In this document: in pieces, positions 63,401 to 64,000 of the stretch
Layout of the letters: each line of letters begins with the position of its first letter
How positions within the stretch are numbered: the first letter of the stretch is position 1
Source of the DNA: Catonia carolina
Taxonomy: Eukaryota; Arthropoda; Insecta; Hemiptera; Achilidae
Assembly (NCBI GenBank): GCA_035578175.1
Contig: JAQMRL010000001.1
Location: 437,818,639-437,882,638 of the forward strand
DNA length: 64,000 nucleotides
Direction of reading: 5' to 3'
Translations under genes and position numbers: made by a program
Notes under the pieces: model-generated
What the model was told of the DNA's origin: nothing
Databases searched by the model: none
Seen by the model: the letters and a program-made list of their open reading frames with translations, nothing else

Positions 63401-63796
63401 GCTGTCACCACACTAATGCTTGACTGGAACATTTTAACTGTCTTAGGTAGTTGGCCTTGAGTACACTGTTGCCAACATACCGATTGGGGGACAGAAAATT
63501 TACCGATGTATTACTTCTATCTTCTTATAATCAGGGTTGCGTCCTTAATAAAACACTTGTTACTTTCTACTAAATTTTTGCACTGAATTAATTTAATACA
63601 TCTATTTTTAGGGCAGTTTGAAGAACACAATGGTTGAAGCCCGTCCTACTATATTTATGGGTGTACCACGTGTCTGGGAGAAAATGTACGAGACCCTGAC
63701 GTCAATCGGTAAACAAGCATCCGGTGTTAAAAGAACTCTCGCTACTTGGGCTAAAATGGCTACATTACAACACCATGAACATGCTATTAGTAACAG
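33634..63796 (+). CDS. ACSBG2: Long-chain acyl-CoA synthetase, bubblegum/ACSBG family (5' part, ten exons)
   Basis: It activates long- or very-long-chain fatty acids to acyl-CoA through an acyl-adenylate (ATP, CoA). Exons: 33634-33761 (ATG at 33642), 35979-36010, 40553-40635, 48840-49044, 50608-50742, 53531-53726, 58227-58328, 60729-60878, 62801-62869, 63612-63796. All have AG/GT borders and the phase is continuous across every junction. The product is about 425 residues so far; family members are usually 650-750, so the 3' part lies outside. Visible motifs: FNSIEWFYSDLGAILAG (exon 5), the ATP-binding P-loop LVYT|SGTEGKPKAVMLSHDN split between exons 7 and 8, ISYLPLSHVAAQ, and FMGVPRVWEKMYE (exon 10), which is typical of the bubblegum branch. 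The first 40 residues look unstructured. No signal peptide is seen. Introns reach about 8 kb through insertions. Orthology to ACSBG2/bgm is from remembered family motifs. Confidence 0.95.
33958..34676. mobile_element. Foldback element FB1 in ACSBG intron 1
   Basis: Two nearly identical inverted arms of about 186 bp lie at 33958-34144 and 34491-34676 (outer ends tatcaaatgaatttatat and its complement). A SINE-B sits in the loop. A related foldback lies in intron 5 (50880-51621). If transcribed with the gene the arms would form a long hairpin. No coding capacity. Confidence 0.85.
34152..34490 (-). mobile_element. SINE-B in the FB1 loop
   Basis: A full-length minus-strand copy with head hairpin, occupying the centre of the foldback. 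Borders approximate. Confidence 0.83.
35265..35750. mobile_element. MITE-I copy 2, interrupted by SINE-A2
   Basis: The ends aagctttgtgcagctg (35265) and cagctgtacaaagc (to about 35750) and the interior match the copy at 4176-4876 in inverted orientation. A SINE-A2 splits it at 35518-35701. Confidence 0.7.
35518..35701 (-). mobile_element. SINE-A2 (SINE-A variant with different tail)
   Basis: The tRNA-like head is the same as SINE-A, but the 3' part reads ctgcaattactgctaatgca and ends gtccgacgttaaac-type (minus strand). The 11-bp target duplication ctctcacagta lies at 35507-35517 and 35702-35712. Confidence 0.86.
35979..36010 (+). CDS. ACSBG2: ACSBG exon 2 (32-nt microexon)
   Basis: A short exon after a strong polypyrimidine tract (ttttttttttttacag), coding TDKISSGIIP plus two bases. 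Donor gtaaga. The phase fits both neighbours. Confidence 0.85.
36140..36484 (+). mobile_element. SINE-B with long poly-A
   Basis: Full length, a tail of about 35 A, and a 10-bp target duplication atcttctaat (36130-36139 and 36485-36494). The long uninterrupted A-tail suggests a recent insertion. Confidence 0.88.
36530..37464. mobile_element. MITE-F, complete
   Basis: The terminal inverted repeats tagtctgtctacg...aagagtactccg and ggagtactcttacagtagat...gacta span about 27 bp at 36530 and 37464, with TA flanks on both sides. A 3' part of the same family is at 49137-49442. Superfamily probably Tc1/mariner-like; no transposase. Confidence 0.72.
37590..37910 (-). mobile_element. SINE-B
   Basis: Full length, minus strand. 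The 11-bp target duplication aagctaacact lies around 37579-37589 and 37913-37925. Shares the small insertion ttgaaacc (in cccttgaaaccatc) with the copy at 36140, so the two belong to one sublineage. Confidence 0.86.
38045..38720. repeat. Degenerate tandem repeat split by a SINE-B
   Basis: Units of about 80-100 bp beginning agacagtcaagctggaatga occur at about 38047, 38126, 38568 and 38661, with AT-rich tcaaaatcattcataaaa spacers. A SINE-B with duplicated agacaatca flanks separates the second and third units. Confidence 0.6.
38233..38567 (+). mobile_element. SINE-B
   Basis: A full-length plus-strand copy with head hairpin and A-rich tail. The target duplication aaaagacaatca is visible on both sides. 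Confidence 0.87.
38895..39032 (-). mobile_element. SINE-C, 5'-truncated
   Basis: Only the CAA-tailed 3' third is present (ttgttgtttaggtcatcagc to cagcatgcc). Confidence 0.78.
39189..39793. mobile_element. Mariner foldback: two 3' halves head-to-head
   Basis: A 605-bp palindromic element flanked by TA (39187-39188 and 39794-39795). Each arm is about 300 bp and carries a terminal repeat (cgagggttatccagaaaata) and the last 60 or so codons of a mariner transposase. The right arm reads MAPSDFHLFPNMKRWLASQR and ends ...CLNLFGDYVEK stop; the left arm has the same on the minus strand. SDFHLF includes the third catalytic Asp. The first two catalytic residues and the 5' end are absent. The arms differ by several percent and are separated by about six bases (cttggct). 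Confidence 0.88.
40115..40375 (+). pseudogene. LINE C-terminal tail
   Basis: The plus-strand frame reads LTYLGHIMRGPKKYEILHLI and SVGRRRISWLRNLREAF, ending MMIANLRNGEGT at the stop near 40364. It is the tail of a non-LTR polyprotein (GHIMRG plus arginine-rich segment), followed by gaagaagaacaacaac. Different family from the one at 7680. Confidence 0.65.
40553..40635 (+). CDS. ACSBG2: ACSBG exon 3
   Basis: Acceptor tttttggtgcag, donor gtaagt. Encodes SLDTEKEIKSVLSSV and on to HAVYND; weakly conserved N-terminal region. Confidence 0.85.
40693..41462 (+). mobile_element. Mariner element, internally deleted
   Basis: The ends cgaggtagggtcaaaaattt (40693) and aacattttgaccttaccacg (ending 41462) are inverted repeats flanked by TA. 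The interior keeps the transposase N-terminal HTH region (SEQRANIKFYVLLKKSPSEI, EVYDGHKRFRVG) with a stop at about 41066. It also keeps the C-terminal region (PSYSPDLAAPDFYLVPRQKM, FQDSFQQLYER) with several stops. The catalytic middle is deleted. Residues resemble the SETMAR/irritans-type mariners. Confidence 0.85.
41465..41785. other. No recognisable feature
   Basis: Intronic sequence of mixed composition with no supported element. Confidence 0.4.
41790..42059. mobile_element. MITE-J, 270 bp
   Basis: Terminal inverted repeats of about 34 bp: cagacgaactaatgtccc at 41790 and the complement of cagatgaactaatgtccc ending at 42059. The interior is non-coding. Target duplication unclear. Confidence 0.7.
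42408..42590 (+). mobile_element. SINE-A2
   Basis: A plus-strand copy with a diverged head (gccgcatcggcgtagttgtt) and the A2-type tail (attgcagaacacaatcaaac). It inserted into or beside a LINE relic. Confidence 0.8.
42591..42775 (-). pseudogene. LINE fragment cut by SINE-A2
   Basis: The minus-strand frame reads MDIKKKVGKFLVVCDNISRT and KFYKVMNATLLLYGSELW before running into the SINE. FYK...TLLYGSE is the usual motif after the reverse transcriptase domain of insect LINEs, similar to the element just downstream. Confidence 0.6.
42995..43831 (-). pseudogene. LINE reverse transcriptase C-terminal part (family LA)
   Basis: A 238-codon minus-strand frame covers the end of the RT domain and the following region: DDLQRALFMLNKLCKEYKLT, VSTKKTKVKAFRGKE (thumb), ISHFQYLGCNITYQ, then FYKILAVPTLLYGSETWVLS and MQWLEHVNRMQEDRIPK. 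A TAG at about 43114 breaks the frame, after which the same frame continues to LGYKPEGRRERGRPKKRW and a stop near 43016. The YADD catalytic box is not included. A tail of this family is at 56397-56525. Confidence 0.78.
43898..44382 (-). mobile_element. SINE-A2 relic interrupted by MITE PB2
   Basis: The tail of SINE-A2 (T-run then gtttaac) lies before PB2, and the rest (catccaactgttctgcaatt and on) lies after it. The tRNA-like head is missing. It provides the empty-site comparison for PB2, because intact copies read gtttaacgtcc at this point. Confidence 0.8.
43926..44302. mobile_element. piggyBac-type MITE PB2
   Basis: The ends ccctttatgcc and ctgtaaaggg are flanked by TTAA (43922-43925 and 44303-44306). 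Insertion was exactly into the TTAA of a SINE-A2. The interior matches PB1 (aagctatgcagttgaaccc, ggtaactatacttacc). Unlike PB1 its right end is a single copy. Confidence 0.88.
44805..45203 (-). mobile_element. SINE-C
   Basis: A minus-strand copy with an 11-bp target duplication, taaaatgactt, at 44794-44804 and 45204-45214. Confidence 0.87.
45430..45512 (-). pseudogene. Possible reverse-transcriptase relic
   Basis: The minus-strand frame reads LYVNDTILLLNNLEMINKNA, similar to the YADD-containing core of LINE reverse transcriptases with the box degraded to Y-V-N-D. Very short, so uncertain. Confidence 0.35.
45907..45922 (-). promoter_or_regulatory. Histone-type stem-loop in H3 (distal)
   Basis: The minus strand reads ggcccttttcagggcc followed by actaatttc. 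Same 16-mer as the terminal hairpins of H1 and H2. Confidence 0.75.
45937..46230 (+). mobile_element. SINE-B nested inside H3
   Basis: A plus-strand copy starting within the head (ccaaaatcagctg). The 10-bp target duplication aattgtgttg lies at 45927-45936 and 46231-46240. Confidence 0.88.
46240..46255 (-). promoter_or_regulatory. Histone-type stem-loop in H3 (proximal)
   Basis: The minus strand reads ggccctttttagggcc. The stop codon of the 92-codon frame lies inside the hairpin. Confidence 0.7.
46244..46522 (-). CDS. H3 open reading frame, hypothetical
   Basis: A 92-codon minus-strand frame begins about 75 nt after the TATA-like box and ends inside the proximal stem-loop. The product is rich in proline and serine (MTEEDEPSRDHTHHPWSTLP at the start) and has no domain I recognise. 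It does not align by eye with the H1/H2 product. Whether it is translated is unknown; it may simply be open because of its G+C content. Confidence 0.3.
   Translation of the reverse strand: MTEEDEPSRDHTHHPWSTLPVVDVTFPHRSAFTGPERVPSAALWGPPPPRCSGDPTAAEGRLGLNLVAEPSLFGLRFYHAGSPLPTVSNGPF
47048..47378 (+). mobile_element. MITE-E, complete
   Basis: The ends aagtccagcc and ggctcaactg lie between TA dinucleotides (47046-47047 and 47379-47380). Contains tgacgtca at 47090-47097 next to gcatgcgca. Confidence 0.8.
47400..47690. other. AT-rich, SINE tail relic and G-run
   Basis: A minus-strand relic of the shared SINE tail (about 47410-47455) is followed by AT-rich DNA and a run of about 11 G at 47641-47651. 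No gene. Confidence 0.4.
47693..48594 (-). mobile_element. Family-D element, copy 6, interrupted by SINE-A2
   Basis: A minus-strand copy starting ttactctctcttgcct and ending cataccaga. It is diverged and carries only a short GT tract near 48027. A SINE-A2 lies just inside one end. Confidence 0.7.
47715..47889 (+). mobile_element. SINE-A2 within family-D
   Basis: A plus-strand copy with a 14-bp target duplication, tcttgccttgtatg, on both sides (ending 47714 and starting 47890). Confidence 0.88.
48840..49044 (+). CDS. ACSBG2: ACSBG exon 4
   Basis: Acceptor ttgttccag, donor gttagt. Contains SVPGLLHKTCTEFPERVALS, the start of the conserved AMP-binding fold. The preceding intron of about 8.2 kb is the largest and holds most of the insertions. 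Confidence 0.9.
49137..49442 (+). mobile_element. MITE-F, 3' part
   Basis: Matches the last 300 bp or so of the element at 36530-37464 up to tagatggacta, including its terminal repeat. The 5' half is missing. Confidence 0.72.
49522..49591. repeat. Two adjacent perfect hairpins
   Basis: Hairpin 1 has 16-bp arms aattggcttggccatt and its complement (49522-49537 and 49541-49556) with loop aac. Hairpin 2 has 15-bp arms aaaatctataaagct and its complement (49559-49573 and 49577-49591) with loop gtt. They sit at the junction between MITE-F and family-D copy 7. Confidence 0.9.
49591..50508 (-). mobile_element. Family-D element, copy 7, full length
   Basis: A minus-strand copy from tactttctcttgcctat to gttttgcaccagat. 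It has both internal modules, the GT tract (49727-49740) and both inverted subterminal motifs. Confidence 0.78.
50608..50742 (+). CDS. ACSBG2: ACSBG exon 5
   Basis: Acceptor tgaatttccag, donor gtaagt. Encodes VAKGFLKLGLERYSSVAIIG followed by FNSIEWFYSDLGAILAG, strongly ACSBG-like. Confidence 0.93.
50880..51621. mobile_element. Foldback element FB2 in ACSBG intron 5
   Basis: Two inverted arms meet at about 51405-51418 (ttcagtcatttatataaaa and complement) and end at about 50880 and 51621. Related to FB1 in intron 1 (shared gatgatggtggatccacc). A SINE-B lies inside the left arm. Confidence 0.83.
50929..51253 (-). mobile_element. SINE-B inside the FB2 arm
   Basis: A full-length minus-strand copy with a 13-bp target duplication, tttctttttaaac, at 50916-50928 and 51254-51266. 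Confidence 0.9.
51684..52505 (+). pseudogene. LINE C-terminal relic split by MITE-E
   Basis: Before the MITE a frameshifted frame includes VVWLRGLGIDATEKQMLESA and EMSFFASSKRMLRG, a degraded form of the segment after the LINE RT domain. After it (52292-52505) comes the tail: RWKEHLNRMTDGRIPKQMWE, KSKRALGRPRKRW and a gaagaagaagaag end. Several frame breaks. Confidence 0.65.
51960..52291 (-). mobile_element. MITE-E, complete, inside a LINE relic
   Basis: The ends cagttcagcc and gctggactg are flanked by TA (51958-51959 and 52292-52293). The cAMP-element-like motif is mutated here (tgatgtca). Confidence 0.8.
52690..53345 (-). mobile_element. Family-D element, copy 8, old
   Basis: A diverged minus-strand copy starting ttactttctcttaccc. 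It keeps the aaacatgttttcaacgatt and caacttttatt modules but lacks the microsatellite. The distal border is unclear. Confidence 0.6.
53531..53726 (+). CDS. ACSBG2: ACSBG exon 6
   Basis: Acceptor aattttcag, donor gtaagt. Encodes GFAAGMYTTNSPEACFHCLE and onward through a variable lysine-rich part. Confidence 0.92.
53760..54154 (-). mobile_element. SINE-C in ACSBG intron 6
   Basis: Full length with an 11-bp target duplication, tataaaatttt (53749-53759 and 54155-54165). It begins only about 30 bp after the exon 6 donor. Confidence 0.88.
54228..54779. mobile_element. hAT-type MITE
   Basis: The ends tagtgatgagcatcga and its complement are flanked by a perfect 8-bp duplication, gtactatg (54220-54227 and 54780-54787). 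Many copies of atcgatg/catcgat lie in the two subterminal 150-bp regions, as expected for hAT transposase-binding sites. 552 bp, no transposase. Confidence 0.9.
55294..55733. repeat. 22-bp minisatellite, about 20 copies
   Basis: The unit is cctaaccgtctccttttttcta, with frequent gtttcc/gtctcc variation. On the minus strand the unit (gtagaaaaaaggagacggtt) resembles the adjoining coding segment cctggtaaaaaaaggagacg (PGKKRRR) of the transposase relic, which suggests the repeat grew from it. The period is not a multiple of three, so the reading frame shifts each unit. Confidence 0.93.
55735..55944 (-). pseudogene. Transposase N-terminal relic (HTH, same family as 59 kb)
   Basis: The minus-strand frame starts MRIHSAERNITCNVIICCEV and includes SHERVANYCDVSLSTIQNIK (helix-turn-helix), then KKEIKMKRR. 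A frame change leads to a PGKKRRR segment and the minisatellite. It resembles the N terminus of an IS630/Tc1-like insect transposase family; related relics are at 59075-59550 and 32341-32465. Confidence 0.55.
56397..56525 (+). pseudogene. LINE tail fragment (family LA)
   Basis: A short segment (LGYKPEDRRERGHP, then EQAEMPNP and gaagaagaag) matches the 3' end of the LINE at 42995-43831. Confidence 0.7.
56760..58114 (-). mobile_element. Mariner-type (maT-like, DDxD) transposon
   Basis: The ends acgggtgtttcaaaaaggac and gtcctttttgaaacatccgt are inverted repeats flanked by TA (56758-56759 and 58115-58116). 1355 bp; the transposase is on the minus strand and frameshifted. Lies in ACSBG intron 6. 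Confidence 0.9.
56880..57850 (-). pseudogene. Mariner-type transposase, frameshifted
   Basis: Minus strand: DUF4817-type HTH part MKDEFQLKFPNSEVPNNTTI, SRLINKFRETGSVQDRKSTG and SSQAGLSLSSALRATKK (57846-57553). The catalytic part then comes in another frame: FGDEAWFHLDGYINSQNYRI (first Asp), DRDCWFQQDNPTCY (second Asp), PPRSPDLTSADFFF (third Asp). There are 38 residues between the last two acidic residues, a DD38D or maT-like spacing. A further frameshift near 57060 leads to GNLKSKVFKNNPHTVEELKA and a stop at 56872. Length near the normal 340 residues. Dead by at least two frameshifts and missing the first part of the N terminus. Confidence 0.85.
58227..58328 (+). CDS. ACSBG2: ACSBG exon 7
   Basis: Acceptor gttttccag, donor gtaagg. 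Encodes 34 residues ending CCTLVYT, the first half of the P-loop motif. Confidence 0.92.
58376..58662 (-). mobile_element. SINE-B, deleted in the head
   Basis: A minus-strand copy only about 50 bp after the exon 7 donor. The box B region and hairpin are partly deleted (ttacaaggaaccagg; gttagacagctg). Confidence 0.82.
59075..59550 (-). pseudogene. IS630/Tc1-like transposase N-terminal relic
   Basis: Minus strand: MEPSCSSEIRARVLV at about 59550, then, after frame breaks, VARAMGISRSTVLRILKEKR (HTH), RTPNKKRMRRKVKSEVDDFD, KRVVRRTIY, and in another frame NLLLPVLREKINFKGSKWSL and KIIKDMGFRWRKAKDNRK before a stop near 59080. This order (HTH, basic segment, then the LLP-LRE and FRW motifs) is common in an insect transposase family with a DDE_3 catalytic part, which is absent here. 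Confidence 0.6.
59560..60170. other. Intronic sequence, nothing identified
   Basis: AT-rich intron 7 sequence between the transposase relic and the SINE-C; no supported feature. Confidence 0.45.
60186..60586 (-). mobile_element. SINE-C in ACSBG intron 7
   Basis: Full length, minus strand, 11-bp target duplication tcttttaacgt (60175-60185 and 60587-60597). It ends about 140 bp before exon 8. Confidence 0.88.
60729..60878 (+). CDS. ACSBG2: ACSBG exon 8 (P-loop)
   Basis: Acceptor ttgttcag, donor gttaga. Encodes exactly 50 residues starting SGTEGKPKAVMLSHDN and ending SYLPLSHVAAQ, the adenylation core. Confidence 0.95.
61153..61159 (+). promoter_or_regulatory. TATA box of H2
   Basis: tataaaa followed by agagcgct, with ttcaattc about 33 nt downstream. 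Spacing and flanks are conserved in H1. Confidence 0.6.
61242..61562 (+). CDS. H2 hypothetical 106-residue basic protein
   Basis: The first ATG after the predicted start of transcription opens a 106-codon frame. It starts MSTTAHICRTPAKTNQRPRK and contains ASARRPVTVSRRPDRYRPLT and DEAAIDALLRGKK. It is rich in Arg and Pro, with a central acidic patch. The TAA stop lies three bases before the histone-type stem-loop. About 85 residues are conserved in H1. It is not a histone fold and I recognise no family. Conservation could reflect a shared recent ancestor rather than selection. Short, intronless, TATA-driven and stem-loop-terminated, it copies the layout of a replication-dependent histone gene. 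Confidence 0.4.
   Translation: MSTTAHICRTPAKTNQRPRKREDDASARRPVTVSRRPDRYRPLTRAMPTAVPRPSLTPAGSDEAAIDALLRGKKIMSPLDDDTPCRPALRPPQRLRPALHIKMTTA
61565..61580 (+). terminator. Histone-type 3' stem-loop of H2
   Basis: ggcccttttcagggcc: a six-base-pair stem and a tttc loop, preceded by ttaaac and followed by accaaaattaaagg. This fits the metazoan histone mRNA 3' element, including the downstream ACCA. Function in 3'-end formation is inferred. Confidence 0.78.
61800..62790. other. Intron 8, AT-rich, no feature
   Basis: No open frame, repeat or element recognised between SINE-E and exon 9. The short frame at 61896-62084 has no family resemblance. Confidence 0.5.
62801..62869 (+). CDS. ACSBG2: ACSBG exon 9
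   Basis: Acceptor tttatttcag, donor gtaata. Encodes VTDIYCPLTLGAKVVFADKD plus ALK. Confidence 0.92.
63068..63560. mobile_element. Mariner-type derivative with inverted halves
   Basis: Flanked by TA (63066-63067 and 63561-63562). The right end (minus strand) starts acaagtgttttattaagg and carries the same 5' leader as the element at 33113, up to the transposase start (MFFSKKERVFIVETYK) near 63373. It stops matching after about 63310. The left part, on the plus strand, reads WWFRTLAGENGIQLLDHFYL and RRINSRCRTYTG, a middle segment of the same kind of transposase. So two parts of one element lie in opposite orientations. Dead; in ACSBG intron 9, only about 50 bp before exon 10. Confidence 0.75.
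63612..63796 (+). CDS. ACSBG2: ACSBG exon 10
   Basis: Acceptor ctatttttag, donor gtaata. Encodes GSLKNTMVEARPTIFMGVPR then VWEKMYE. It ends in phase 2; the next exon is beyond the window. Confidence 0.93.
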
Positions 63797-64000
63797 GTAA
63801 TAACAGCAACAAAAGTACTGTATGGAGATGTACAATTTTAATGTATTTAACGGGGTAGTCAACTCAAGAAGATAATTTTTTTAATTTCGATTGTTTTTTG
63901 CATTTATTTGAAGTTTAAAATTTTCTGAATCACACCATTTTTTTACTTTGTACGTTGACAAAAAGTTATAAAAAAAATCTTTTTAAAATAAAGCTCGCTA
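63797..64000. other. ACSBG intron 10 start
   Basis: Sequence following the exon 10 donor; no feature recognised before the window ends. Confidence 0.6.

Overview
The window is eukaryotic, intron-bearing, AT-rich and very dense in repeats. Spliceosomal exons of an animal-type long-chain acyl-CoA synthetase, insect-style transposons (pogo/Tigger, several mariner lineages, piggyBac-type and hAT MITEs) and tRNA-derived SINEs all point to an insect. A hemipteran is my best guess, from general familiarity only. I see no bacterial-type operon, CRISPR array, rRNA or functional tRNA gene.

Only one host gene is well supported: the 5' part of a bubblegum-type acyl-CoA synthetase (ACSBG family), on the + strand. 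Ten exons lie between 33634 and 63796 (1277 coding nt, about 425 codons from the ATG at 33642). All have canonical AG/GT borders and continuous reading phase. The gene runs off the right edge. Its introns hold most of the mobile elements of the right half.

Layout. 1-11.8 kb: SINEs, LINE 3' ends, a seven-copy 158-bp tandem repeat, and a mariner-type element (3959-7277) that carries a nest of later insertions. 11.8-13.9 kb: a pogo/Tigger element whose transposase is open apart from one frameshift in an A-run. 14-24.9 kb: SINEs, LINE relics and MITEs, plus an LTR-like element (22525-23368) with a cluster of histone-type stem-loops. 25.4-30.9 kb: a piggyBac-type MITE whose right end has been amplified, with 5 bp of flank, into 131 copies of a 38-bp satellite. 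30.9-33.1 kb: AT-rich, little recognisable. 33.1-64 kb: the ACSBG gene with intronic SINEs, foldback elements, mariner derivatives with internal inversions, LINE ends, a hAT MITE, a 22-bp minisatellite inside a transposase relic, and two more histone-stem-loop elements (45854-46724 and 60967-61617).

Most interesting observations: (1) a three-member LTR-like family (TG...CA-type ends, 4-bp target duplications, TATA box) carrying one, two or seven hairpins, most of which match the histone mRNA 3' stem-loop; (2) a satellite whose birth from a MITE end can be read base by base; (3) recurrent head-to-head inversions in mariner relatives; (4) a minisatellite apparently seeded in a Lys/Arg-coding segment of a transposase. 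All of this is from reading alone; no database search was run.
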